Below are positions 1 through 7,521 of a stretch of 37,536 bases of DNA, in pieces. The translations under genes and the position numbers were made by a program. Source of the stretch: a virus; the IMG/VR virus record IMGVR_UViG_3300023178_002183, positions 1-37,536 of that record. One strand, given 5' to 3'. The notes beneath the pieces are model-generated. The model was not told where the DNA came from and did no database searches. It worked only from the letters and a program-made list of their open reading frames with translations. Position 1 is the stretch's first letter. The number at the start of each line of letters is the position of its first letter.

Positions 1-596
1 CTTGTAGTAGGAGCAGAGTCAGAGGAACCAGTGTCGCCACTGTCTGCAGACCCTCCGTCTCCGCTTGAACCTGTTGAACCGCCATCACCACCAGCACTTG
101 CACCAGCACCAGAGCCACCTGCTCCACCACCGCCAGCGCCACCTCCGCCACCGGCTTCAGCGTCTAATCTTTGTTTAATTTTCTTTGCTAATGATTTTTT
201 CAAAGAATCTTTCATTACTTCTGTGTCACTGGCAGTATGAGAAAAATGTTTCATTACATCTTCTATATCAGCATTTATTTTTATTGCCTTGACTTTTGTT
301 ATTCCTAATTCGTGTGCCGCATCATATCTGTGATGTCCGTTAATCAAATAATTATTTTTGTCTATAATAAAAGGTCTATCTTCTTTGTTTTTAAATACAT
401 CTTGAGCCTTTTTACTCAATCCTTGTACACGTTGGCTTTGCACTGGTTTGATTTTATCTAAACTAATAGTGCCTTCTTTAAAATCGAACGGTGAATCCTT
501 TATATCTGGTCTGCGTATTTGAGGCAATTGATTGCGATCAAAATGTTTATCTGATTCAGGTCTTTTGTATTCTTCAAATAATTCTTTAAATCGCAC
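1..596 (-). CDS. ParB/Srx-like domain protein with Gly-rich tail, probable capsid-targeted (3' end off window)
   Basis: The frame is open from a GTG at 596 to the left edge, so the C-terminus is missing. The GTG lies 2 nt after the stop of the 1546-aa gene, and the resulting N-terminus MRFKELFEEYK matches the M(R/K)xxE(L/I/F) peptides of the neighbouring proteins; L-F-E at residues 6-8 could be a prohead-protease site. Residues about 75-105 (FIIDKNNYLINGHHRYDAAH, NGHHR at 86-90, then an HELGITKVKAIKI-type strand) resemble the ParB/sulfiredoxin-like nuclease fold, where the D/N-G-H-H/N-R motif binds nucleotide or acts in catalysis. From about residue 150 the chain becomes almost pure Gly/Ala/Ser/Asp, a probable disordered linker or tail. 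The real activity is unknown. The GTG start is inferred from spacing and the N-terminal motif; an upstream in-frame alternative is not obvious. Confidence 0.7.
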   Translation of the reverse strand, partial: MRFKELFEEYKRPESDKHFDRNQLPQIRRPDIKDSPFDFKEGTISLDKIKPVQSQRVQGLSKKAQDVFKNKEDRPFIIDKNNYLINGHHRYDAAHELGITKVKAIKINADIEDVMKHFSHTASDTEVMKDSLKKSLAKKIKQRLDAEAGGGGGAGGGGAGGSGAGASAGGDGGSTGSSGDGGSADSGDTGSSDSAPTT

Positions 597-598
597 TT

Positions 599-3500
599 TT
601 ATTTCTCATTTAAATTTATTTTTTTTAATTCATTAGCACTTAGATGTCGTTCTGCAAATGCTCTTAGAATCGGGCGTAAACATGTGTTGTCTCCCCCTTG
701 TGCTCTAGCATCTCTAAATGCATCTAACATTGCTGGAACCGGAATAGCCCAATATGCATGAAATTGTTTTTGTAAATCGCTTGCTGGTAAATGATCTGCT
801 AATAAAGTATTTAAAAGGCTTACTCTGTCATTGTTTGGTACACCGTTTTCTGTAATACTTTCTTTAGCCATTTTAGTTGCAGTAGCATACATAACTGCTT
901 TAGCATCTTTACCGTAACGCTTCTTAAAGTCTTTGGTATTTTTCTTCATGCCTTTGACATATTTTTCTTTGTCTTTTTCTTCGCCTTTAGTTAGAGGACG
1001 TTCTAAAACTTTAGACTGCTCTAAAATAATTAACTGTTCTTCTAATGGTAATTGGTCAAACTTGTCAAAAGCATTTTCTCTACCCATCATTCTAATCCTG
1101 TCTTGTTGAGCCCGGGCCTGTTCAATGGCGTTGTTAGCTCTTGCTATATGCCCTTGGAAGTCATTTGGTGGAGAACCTATTGATTTTTCTTTCATCATAT
1201 TTTGTAAAAGAGCCTTTTTGTATGATTCTGTATTATTTCCTAAAAGGAAATCTACCAACTTGTTTACGTCAGGTCTTACAATATAATTTTGCATACCCGA
1301 ATTCATCATCTTATCAAAATCATCATATTTCGCCCTGGCTTTTTCGTAATCTGCTTCTGTTGTTGTGTCATTGTTTATACGCCATGCCGCGGCGGAACCT
1401 GGCTCAAATGGCTCGCCATCTGGTCCGGTGAGATCTGCTCTGGGTATTAGCGGTCCAAATTTTCCTACGCCTTCTCTGCCGTCACCCAATTTGTCTGTAA
1501 ACACAACGTTTTGTTGTTTGAGTTTGGTTCTTACTCTCTGATTGTCATCATTGATGTCGATGTATTTGTCAGTGAGATCTTGAAAATCTATTTTGTATGT
1601 GCTTTCAAATTTTCTCAGCACTTCTCTGGCTTTTTCCCAACGCCAAGTATCTTTATACTGCTCTGGGTTTGCTAACATTTTTGATGCTTCTAATGCAGTG
1701 AAGTAGTGTATGGTGGGCATTATCAACAGTTCACCAAAATCAGTGCGGTGTATGTTGCTGGTTTGCCGAAGAGCTCTTGCAACGCCTTCTGGTGCCATGT
1801 GCTCTACAGAATTGGCAAAATCTTTTTCTGCAAACACATATCCACCAAATTCAAATGCATCTACTTTGAATGTTTGTGGGCCATGTTTTTTCTGGAACTT
1901 TGCCTGCTGTTTGTCTAACTGTTTCTTATTGGCAATTTCACCGCTTTGGCTATCAAATCCGTGACTTTGTGCTATTTTGTCAAAGCCACTTAAAAATTCT
2001 TTGATAGCATCTGATCTCTTTTTAATCAGATCTGGCACTGAACCTATTTTATAAAATCCAGAGTTTTCTCTGCTTTTCATTAAGTAGTATCTGTCATAGG
2101 ATCTGCGGATATAATTCTGAATGCGATCACGTAACTGATGTGCCACAGGATCTTCAAATGGTGTCGGTCTGTCGATCTGTTTCACAGCATCCATCAAACT
2201 GTTTGCGTCTCTTTCCAGCATACCAAAATACATTTCACCATCTCTGTGACTGTTGTGATCGGTACCTTCGAGATCACTATATATACGGTCCATATATTCA
2301 TCTTCAGTTCTAACAACCGACACAAGATCTGTTACCAACTTGGCAATTTCTCTCATGCTGTCAATGTATTTGCCTGGATTCTCTTCTCTGATATCTTCCA
2401 AGTGATCCCAACGAGCTCGCATTTTGATCAGCATTTTACTGAGGGCATTATCTACATAACTGTCGTCAGATGAGGTAATTGGATTGTGATTTTTGCTCAC
2501 AGGATGTTCCCAGTCTGGGTACTGTTTGAGATGGTCAATGAATGCTTTTAGTTTTTTAGTGTCTACTGCGTTACCAGCCGTAAACATTGCCTTCTCGCCG
2601 TAACTACCTTGAGTAACTGATTTGTGGAATTCTTTGTACTCTCTGCCTCTACTACCGCTGTTTGCTTGATCCAGCCAATATGCAACATTGTCTGTGGTTA
2701 AGTTTGCGGTACCTGCTAACAGTTCTACAAATTGTCTTGCTCGTTGGCCGTCTTGTAATTCGCCACTGTGTACAGCATTCCACATGCCGTTGATCAGTTT
2801 TTCTACTTGGTTGGCACTTAGGTATTCTGGCTCTTGAACAACTGATTTCTTGAACAGTTTGTCTACACCATTCTTAACTCTGCCTAATACCTGTTTAGGT
2901 GTTAAGTCACTGTAACGGTCACCGGTGTCTATGCTATTAGCATCTATTAAATTACTTAATTTGTCATAATCCAATTCAAAATCTTTAAGAGCACTTCTCA
3001 ATATGCCAATGCTTTTAGCATTAGGTGTTAAACGGTTATGTCCTTGACTGAAGTCGTAGCCTGCTTGTGCAACTGCACCTGCAAAATATTTTTGTGCTTT
3101 GTTTAATAAATCTTGTAATCTATCTGCATCAGGACCATCAGTTTCAACATCTTCATTTTGTTTATTTTTTAGTTGTTTATATTCTGCAAGTAGATTATAC
3201 GCCGCGGCAAGATATCTCAGATGCTCAACATAATTGTCTTTGCTGAAGTAATCTTTAAGTACATCAACCGCTGGTGCTTCAACATCAGGATTAATTCTGT
3301 CTTTAACTCGTTCTTCGTCATCTGCACTGATTTTACCAATGTTGTTAATCAATCTGTATAATGCCGATGCATAGTCACGATTGTAGAGTTTATCACTATA
3401 AGCGGCTTGCATTGTTGCCGCATAACGAATCACTGCTTTTGCAACTTTAGGGTAATCTCTGTGGTAGTCTGAACCACCACCGATTCTAAATTCAATAAGT

Positions 3501-5239
3501 TGATTACCTGTATTACTGTCTCGTTGGTCTTTGAAATTTATACTGCTGAACTTGTCTCTGTTGATACCTGAACTTAGAACATCTTCAATTTGTTGAATAG
3601 TTTTAGCATCTGGGTTTGCTTTTAATTTGTGGCCTAACTTTTCTAAATTTTTATATTGGCTTTTGGCATAACTGTTGTTTTCCCTGCCAAATGTGCTGAG
3701 TAAATATTTGTCACCCAACAATACTGCAAGTTTAACTGAATTTATTTTTTCAGCATCTTCGCTGTCTAAACTCATAGTCACATGCAAGCCAGTTGAACTG
3801 TTGGTATCTACATCCTGCTCTTCTAACCAAGCAAATAGGCTTTTCATTTCTTCCAGCATTTTTCTAGGTGTAGAGTAAACTGGTGAAATGATTTCAGACC
3901 CTGTGCCATCTGTCTGAATACTGCTGTCATCTTCCACACGCCAGTAATCTTGAGTAGTGTCACCGGCTCTGCTGTGATATTCCCCTGCCATAACATCTTG
4001 ATATTGGCTGTTTTCGTCTGTCCAACTAGTCAGATATTCTGCAACTTCTTCTTGGCCACCACCTTCGCCTCCACGGTTTGGATCGTACAAATATATTTCA
4101 TGCTCACTTAAACAACTGGCCCAACTACCGTATTCTTCATTTGCCCAGTAGTCCATGTCATACTCTGATCGAGCTCTATCAATAGCATCGTCAAATGCTT
4201 CGCCATTTTCGCGGATATCTTCTCTTAACCAATCTTTGTATTCGCCTAATAATTCTTCTTCCACATACTGACGCCCCCAATTCATAAAGTCCCAATCAGC
4301 ATATTCGTCATGGTCTTCTTCGGGTAAGTCATCTAATATGCGTTCTTTGTATTCTTCTATGTCATCTTCGCTAAGTTCATCTTCTATGTACTTGTTGAGA
4401 TAATATTCATCTTCTTCACGGTCAGCAACCATTTCATCGATGATGTCACTTTCAAGTTCCAATGCTGGACCTTCCACTATCCATTCATTATAACTCTCTT
4501 CAACTCTATTGACAGATCTGCTACCTTCCTGATCGTATATAAAATCTTCAATATCATACCAGTTGTATTCATATAGCCAATCACCGTCGTCATCGCTACT
4601 ACCATACACACTGTCCCATGAAGTTTCTGCTTCAAAGCCACATTTGATAGGCAAGTCTAGTGCCTGCTGTGCAATTTCTTTTTTGTTGAAATTGATTTCA
4701 AAAATCAGTTCTTCGCCTTGCTCTCTTAATTTATGTTTGCGAGTAAGTTTTTTAATTTTTCTACCAAGTTTGTAAAGTTTCCTGTCTTTGCTTAACTTTT
4801 TACCTAGTTTGCCCTCTTCTACTTCTAAATATTCTGGATTTTGTACGAACATTTCTTCATCGGGGTCAACAATTCTAAATTGATTCTTAGGATCTTTTAT
4901 TACTACTGCTTCAGGGTTAGGTTTGTCTCCAACTTTGCTTACAACTGTTCCTATATCTTTTCCATCTTTGTCTTTTAAGACAGAATCCACATCTTGCTCG
5001 CCTGCCTTTGTAGAAATTATAGGGTCTTGTTCTAATTGATCTTGCCTTGCTATTTTTGCAGTAGTAGGACTTACATTTTTTGCCGTTGTGGGACTAGGTG
5101 ATTTTTCTTGACTTGGAGATTTTTGATTTGATTTAGCGACACTGCCCATAGACTGTTGGCCCACGGGTGTACTAACACCAGGTTTCATTCCATATTCTTT
5201 CAAAAGAGATTGCAGTGTTTTGAAATCTTTTGCTTTCAT
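599..5239 (-). CDS. Giant 1546-aa protein with amidoligase-type domain, probable capsid-targeted
   Basis: This is the largest gene of the window. Residues 1-15 (MKAKDFKTLQSLLKE) end in L-K-E, a possible T4 gp21-type cleavage site. A Ser/Pro/Lys-rich linker (about 30-110) follows. Amidoligase (glutamate-cysteine ligase/glutamine-synthetase fold) signatures are then split: GFEAET at 201-206, WRVEDDSSI at 433-441, GSEIISPV at 447-454, STGLHVTMS at 482-490 and IEFRIGGGSDYH near 620. Family members form amide bonds with ATP. A very acidic insert (about 215-430, many D/E/Y/W) separates the first and second signatures, which is unusual. The remaining ~900 residues are helical, charged and unassigned. 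The start codon overlaps the preceding stop as TAATG at 5239, so translation is probably coupled to the basic protein. I infer a virion (internal) protein that may modify host or capsid proteins; substrate unknown. Confidence 0.75.
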   Translation of the reverse strand: MKAKDFKTLQSLLKEYGMKPGVSTPVGQQSMGSVAKSNQKSPSQEKSPSPTTAKNVSPTTAKIARQDQLEQDPIISTKAGEQDVDSVLKDKDGKDIGTVVSKVGDKPNPEAVVIKDPKNQFRIVDPDEEMFVQNPEYLEVEEGKLGKKLSKDRKLYKLGRKIKKLTRKHKLREQGEELIFEINFNKKEIAQQALDLPIKCGFEAETSWDSVYGSSDDDGDWLYEYNWYDIEDFIYDQEGSRSVNRVEESYNEWIVEGPALELESDIIDEMVADREEDEYYLNKYIEDELSEDDIEEYKERILDDLPEEDHDEYADWDFMNWGRQYVEEELLGEYKDWLREDIRENGEAFDDAIDRARSEYDMDYWANEEYGSWASCLSEHEIYLYDPNRGGEGGGQEEVAEYLTSWTDENSQYQDVMAGEYHSRAGDTTQDYWRVEDDSSIQTDGTGSEIISPVYSTPRKMLEEMKSLFAWLEEQDVDTNSSTGLHVTMSLDSEDAEKINSVKLAVLLGDKYLLSTFGRENNSYAKSQYKNLEKLGHKLKANPDAKTIQQIEDVLSSGINRDKFSSINFKDQRDSNTGNQLIEFRIGGGSDYHRDYPKVAKAVIRYAATMQAAYSDKLYNRDYASALYRLINNIGKISADDEERVKDRINPDVEAPAVDVLKDYFSKDNYVEHLRYLAAAYNLLAEYKQLKNKQNEDVETDGPDADRLQDLLNKAQKYFAGAVAQAGYDFSQGHNRLTPNAKSIGILRSALKDFELDYDKLSNLIDANSIDTGDRYSDLTPKQVLGRVKNGVDKLFKKSVVQEPEYLSANQVEKLINGMWNAVHSGELQDGQRARQFVELLAGTANLTTDNVAYWLDQANSGSRGREYKEFHKSVTQGSYGEKAMFTAGNAVDTKKLKAFIDHLKQYPDWEHPVSKNHNPITSSDDSYVDNALSKMLIKMRARWDHLEDIREENPGKYIDSMREIAKLVTDLVSVVRTEDEYMDRIYSDLEGTDHNSHRDGEMYFGMLERDANSLMDAVKQIDRPTPFEDPVAHQLRDRIQNYIRRSYDRYYLMKSRENSGFYKIGSVPDLIKKRSDAIKEFLSGFDKIAQSHGFDSQSGEIANKKQLDKQQAKFQKKHGPQTFKVDAFEFGGYVFAEKDFANSVEHMAPEGVARALRQTSNIHRTDFGELLIMPTIHYFTALEASKMLANPEQYKDTWRWEKAREVLRKFESTYKIDFQDLTDKYIDINDDNQRVRTKLKQQNVVFTDKLGDGREGVGKFGPLIPRADLTGPDGEPFEPGSAAAWRINNDTTTEADYEKARAKYDDFDKMMNSGMQNYIVRPDVNKLVDFLLGNNTESYKKALLQNMMKEKSIGSPPNDFQGHIARANNAIEQARAQQDRIRMMGRENAFDKFDQLPLEEQLIILEQSKVLERPLTKGEEKDKEKYVKGMKKNTKDFKKRYGKDAKAVMYATATKMAKESITENGVPNNDRVSLLNTLLADHLPASDLQKQFHAYWAIPVPAMLDAFRDARAQGGDNTCLRPILRAFAERHLSANELKKINLNEK

Positions 5240-5523
5240 TACCTACGCCTATTCAGAGTTCTTAATCTTCTAGAAGCAGGATTCATTCTTCTTGTTCTTT
5301 GAGATTTTCTAGCAAGTCTTGTCCCCATTCTGGCTTTTGTTCTTTTAAGGGTAAGCCTTTTTTTCATATCAATAGGCTTTGAACATTGGCCAATATTAGA
5401 TACTACTCTACCTGCACGTCTTCCTGACGTACATCTAACAGCACGTTTAATAGTATTGCCCATTCTACGCCAAACCATTCTGGCTTCGACAATAGGCTCT
5501 TCTGTAAACTCGTCTATCCTCAT
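5239..5523 (-). CDS. Protamine-like Arg/Lys-rich internal head protein candidate
   Basis: A 94-aa, extremely basic protein, especially the C-terminal two thirds (RTKARMGTRLARKSQRTRR and later SRRLRTLNRRR). Its N-terminus MRIDEFTEEPIVE is acidic and ends in I-V-E followed by Ala, matching the (L/I)-X-E|A rule of the T4 prohead protease. Removing 13 residues would leave an almost purely cationic peptide. T4 internal proteins IPI-IPIII have the same plan: an N-terminal capsid-targeting peptide on a basic body packed with the DNA. I infer a DNA-condensing or injected internal protein. It overlaps the upstream gene by ATGA (5520-5523) and the downstream gene by TAATG, so it sits inside a translationally coupled run. 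A ribosomal-protein-like function is an alternative, but no ribosomal family is recognised. Confidence 0.75.
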   Translation of the reverse strand: MRIDEFTEEPIVEARMVWRRMGNTIKRAVRCTSGRRAGRVVSNIGQCSKPIDMKKRLTLKRTKARMGTRLARKSQRTRRMNPASRRLRTLNRRR

Positions 5524-5768
5524 GATCCGCCTAACACTCTAAACACTAAACCGCCTACTGTTGCAATTAATGTAGTTACAGTAACGCCAACAATAGCAAC
5601 AATCCAGTTTTCTAATTTATTTAATCTGTCTCTGGTAACTTCTTTGAATTCTCTTAATTCGCTAGTGATGCTTTCGATACGCAACATATCAGCAATTATG
5701 TGTGCTTCTAGATTACCATTTTGTGCGTAAATCTCTGGTTTGTTTTCTGGTTCTGTTTTCTTTGGCAT
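5520..5768 (-). CDS. Small coiled-coil/single-TM protein, XhlA-like
   Basis: 82 aa. Residues 1-25 are polar, 26-53 form a charged amphipathic helix (heptad-like, DMLRIESITSELREFKEV) and 55-78 form one hydrophobic membrane segment (IVAIVGVTVTTLIATVGGLV), followed by a short tail. This order resembles haemolysin XhlA / holin-accessory proteins, where the coiled coil is cytoplasmic and the helix anchors in the inner membrane. A role in lysis or membrane attachment is possible but unproven; T4-type phages normally use a different holin (gpt). A near-consensus late octamer TATAAATT (5780-5787) lies 12 nt upstream. The stop overlaps the start of the basic internal protein. Confidence 0.7.
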   Translation of the reverse strand: MPKKTEPENKPEIYAQNGNLEAHIIADMLRIESITSELREFKEVTRDRLNKLENWIVAIVGVTVTTLIATVGGLVFRVLGGS

Positions 5769-5782
5769 GTCTTTTCTCTAAT

Positions 5783-6187
5783 TTATAATAAATCTTGTTT
5801 ACTAAATTCCATGTTAATAGAATTTTTAGTATCTACGGTACCGCCATTTAAAACAATACCATCTAATTCGTCTTTTAATAAATCTACACTGTGAGCTCCT
5901 TCACGCTCAAATGCAAATTTAAATACCCATCCTGCACCTGTTAATGTTTGGGCACCATAATTTTCTAATAAATTTGCCCCAACACCACTAAGTCGTACAG
6001 GATTATTCATTACTACTGGTTGTGCTCTCAAACCAATAACTTGTACAACACTTTCAAAATCTTTTTGTGTACTGTCGCTAAAGTTACCTGTTCGAGTAAT
6101 ATCAATAGTAGTAAACAATGTGTAGAATTCTATATTACTTGATAGAACTTCTGAGCTACCCATTGCTCCGCTTCTAATTAAACTCAT
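5783..6187 (-). CDS. Conserved phage protein, probable small structural component
   Basis: 134 aa, mainly beta-strand-like, no membrane segment and no motif I can assign. It begins MSLIRSGAMGSSEVLSSN and ends in a polar stretch. It has its own late promoter (GATAAATA at 6209-6216, 22 nt from the start) and lies directly behind a strong terminator, so it is expressed as the head of a new late transcript with the downstream XhlA-like and internal-protein genes. Its setting among late genes suggests a virion protein; the exact part is unknown. Confidence 0.7.
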   Translation of the reverse strand: MSLIRSGAMGSSEVLSSNIEFYTLFTTIDITRTGNFSDSTQKDFESVVQVIGLRAQPVVMNNPVRLSGVGANLLENYGAQTLTGAGWVFKFAFEREGAHSVDLLKDELDGIVLNGGTVDTKNSINMEFSKQDLL

Positions 6188-6208
6188 GTGTGTCTCCGTA
6201 TATTACAC

Positions 6209-6216
6209 TATTTATC
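6209..6216 (-). promoter_or_regulatory. T4-type late promoter (GATAAATA)
   Basis: The minus-strand octamer GATAAATA matches the T4 late -10 element TATAAATA at 7 of 8 positions. It lies 22 nt upstream of the start at 6187 and just after the terminator at 6238-6268. Confidence 0.75.
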
Positions 6217-6237
6217 AAGTTTTAAAAATGCGGAGCC

Positions 6238-6268
6238 AAAAAAAATCCCCACCGTAGTGAGGATTTTT
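6238..6268 (-). terminator. Intrinsic terminator with UNCG tetraloop
   Basis: On the minus strand AAAAATCCTCAC pairs with GTGGGGATTTTT (12 bp, one G-U) around a UACG loop closed by C-G, then a run of 8 T. The loop belongs to the extra-stable UNCG class. It ends the transcript of the 80-aa gene at 6316-6558. Confidence 0.9.
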
Positions 6269-6315
6269 AATTTGTGACTGTTGTCACGGTCCCTAAGGTA
6301 GTTAGGAATTAGTTA

Positions 6316-6558
6316 TTAACTAAATGTTGCGATTACTGTAGTACCTGAGATGCTTGGTGTTGCACCTGCACCTTGTACTGCAATGTGTGAACCTGAAGTT
6401 AAACCTTCAACTGCTACAACCACAAAACCTTCGTTTTGTGCTTCTAAACATGCTTCTTCAACTGTTACTGCTGTAACGTCATCAACTTCTAAAATATGAG
6501 TTGTACCTACGAAACCGTTTGCCGCTCTAACTGCCGCGTTTGGATTTGCTTGTGCCAT
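6316..6558 (-). CDS. Small late virion protein candidate (MAQA family member 1)
   Basis: 80 aa, low in charge, rich in Ala/Val/Thr/Gly and predicted beta-rich, with no membrane segment. It is a monocistronic unit: late promoter at 6602-6609, a leader with a small hairpin, a strong AGGAG ribosome site, the gene, then a terminator. The next upstream gene has the same layout, the same ribosome site and the same first residues (MAQA). Such isolated, heavily signalled units are typical of abundant capsid proteins, so a head-decoration role (Soc/Hoc-like) is a reasonable guess. No sequence family was recognised. Confidence 0.75.
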   Translation of the reverse strand: MAQANPNAAVRAANGFVGTTHILEVDDVTAVTVEEACLEAQNEGFVVVAVEGLTSGSHIAVQGAGATPSISGTTVIATFS

Positions 6559-6579
6559 TTTATTCTCCTAAATGTATTC

Positions 6580-6593
6580 GGACTTTTTGGTCC
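6580..6593 (-). promoter_or_regulatory. 5'-leader hairpin of the 80-aa gene
   Basis: Minus-strand GGAC-CAAAAA-GTCC, a 4-bp stem near the predicted 5' end. The leader ends in the same AGGAGAATAAAATGGCACAA start region as the neighbouring 86-aa gene. It could stabilise the mRNA or shape ribosome access; the stem is short. Confidence 0.4.
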
Positions 6594-6601
6594 TATGCAA
6601 T

Positions 6602-6609
6602 TATTTATC
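6602..6609 (-). promoter_or_regulatory. T4-type late promoter (GATAAATA)
   Basis: GATAAATA on the minus strand, 44 nt from the start at 6558 and immediately after the terminator of the preceding unit. Confidence 0.75.
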
Positions 6610-6619
6610 TTTTTCAGTC

Positions 6620-6648
6620 AAAAAAATACCCGCTTATGCGGGTATTTT
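6620..6648 (-). terminator. Intrinsic terminator
   Basis: Minus-strand AAAATACCCGC / GCGGGTATTTT forms a perfect 11-bp stem with an ATAA loop, followed by a 7-T run ending at 6620. It closes the transcript of the 86-aa gene. Confidence 0.92.
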
Positions 6649-6664
6649 ATAAAGTTTTTTAAAC

Positions 6665-6925
6665 TTAGAAACTTACGTCACCGATTACATAACCTGAAAC
6701 GTCACCGTTTGCTAAGTTGTCTGCGCCTTCAACGATCATGTTAACTGTATCGCCGCTAACTTCACCGATCTTCAATGTTGAAAGGTTTAAATTTTGTACT
6801 GAGCTAACTAATGCTGTTAAGTCTGTTGCACTGATGTTTCCTGATTGCTGTTGAAAGCTCTTAAGGAATACGTCCTTACCAATAAACTCGCCTGCTGCCG
6901 CCGCTCTTCTATCTGCTTGTGCCAT
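6665..6925 (-). CDS. Small late virion protein candidate (MAQA family member 2)
   Basis: 86 aa, starting MAQADRRAAAAGEF, with a central amphipathic stretch and a beta-like, acidic C-terminal half (EGADNLANGDVSGYVIGDV). No known motif. Like the 80-aa gene it has its own late promoter (6970-6977), leader hairpin, AGGAG ribosome site and terminator. Outside the first four residues the two proteins are not obviously alike, so shared expression signals rather than proven paralogy link them. A capsid-decoration or other abundant structural role is inferred from this architecture only. Confidence 0.75.
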   Translation of the reverse strand: MAQADRRAAAAGEFIGKDVFLKSFQQQSGNISATDLTALVSSVQNLNLSTLKIGEVSGDTVNMIVEGADNLANGDVSGYVIGDVSF

Positions 6926-6945
6926 TTTATTCTCCTAATATGTAC

Positions 6946-6961
6946 GAACGTTTATACGTTC
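6946..6961 (-). promoter_or_regulatory. 5'-leader hairpin of the 86-aa gene
   Basis: Minus-strand GAACGT-ATAA-ACGTTC, a perfect 6-bp stem just after the predicted late transcription start. It occupies the same place as the different-sequence hairpin of the 80-aa gene. Confidence 0.55.
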
Positions 6962-6969
6962 TATACATT

Positions 6970-6977
6970 TATTTATC
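6970..6977 (-). promoter_or_regulatory. T4-type late promoter overlapping a stop codon
   Basis: Minus-strand GATAAATA, 45 nt from the start at 6925. Its first bases are part of the TGA stop (6978-6976) of the upstream 181-aa gene, so the promoter is built into the end of that gene. Confidence 0.75.
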
Positions 6978-7521
6978 ATCTAGTGCGATTAGATTTACCT
7001 TTTAAACTCGGTATACTAGAACTTTGTCCTTTTTTGAAACCTCTTTTTAATTTATCAGCAAAACTACTAAGTTCGCTTGCTCCAGGAATACTGCTTTTAG
7101 CAACATCACCTGCTTTTTTAAGAGCAGTTTTAATACCTGTAGGGTCATCAGCAGGATCAGCAGTTCTCAAATGGCCGTGCGATGTATCATCCCAGCCTGC
7201 AGAACGTTTGATCATTCCTGTATCTGCACCTTTATTAAATTTTGTAACGTCTGCTTGCCCCGTGTCGCGTTTAGTTTTATTTCTATCGTTGTCTTTTGGT
7301 CCGTTTTCTAATTCAGGATAAAGTTCTTGCATAGCAAGATGGACCGCCCTTCCTTTTGTAACTTTGGTTTTATTGTAATAAGGTTTTGCTCGCTGTACCA
7401 CAAGATTTACATCAACTGATCTATAGTAAGGGTCACGATTAGGATAGCCAATAGTATCTAGAACTTCTTGGCGAAGATCTTCGTCTGCACTTTCTACTAA
7501 AATTATTTCGTTAATTCTCAT
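6976..7521 (-). CDS. Probable capsid-targeted internal protein, 181 aa
   Basis: The first ten residues MRINEIILVE, followed by Ser, give a textbook (L/I)-X-E|S prohead-protease site (L-V-E at 8-10). Residues 11-70 look folded and include IGYPNRDPYYRSVDVNL and a helix ending in LAMQELYPELE; 70-181 are polar, Lys/Arg/Ser/Gly-rich and probably disordered, ending GKSNRTR. No enzyme motif was seen. The start overlaps the preceding stop as ATGA (7518-7521). I infer a protein packed into the head; what it does after delivery is unknown. Confidence 0.75.
   Translation of the reverse strand: MRINEIILVESADEDLRQEVLDTIGYPNRDPYYRSVDVNLVVQRAKPYYNKTKVTKGRAVHLAMQELYPELENGPKDNDRNKTKRDTGQADVTKFNKGADTGMIKRSAGWDDTSHGHLRTADPADDPTGIKTALKKAGDVAKSSIPGASELSSFADKLKRGFKKGQSSSIPSLKGKSNRTR

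Noticed and set aside
31-240. Pro-rich 69-codon plus frame
   Set aside because: Reverse complement of the Gly-rich tail of the ParB-like gene.
2138-2473. 111-codon plus-strand frame in the giant gene
   Set aside because: Shadow of the continuous 1546-aa gene with no start signals.
5780-5787. TATAAATT as a late promoter for the 82-aa gene
   Set aside because: One mismatch and inside the end of the 134-aa gene; noted only as possible.
6845-7321. 158-codon plus-strand frame
   Set aside because: Spans two well-supported minus genes and a promoter; codon pattern is that of a reverse complement.
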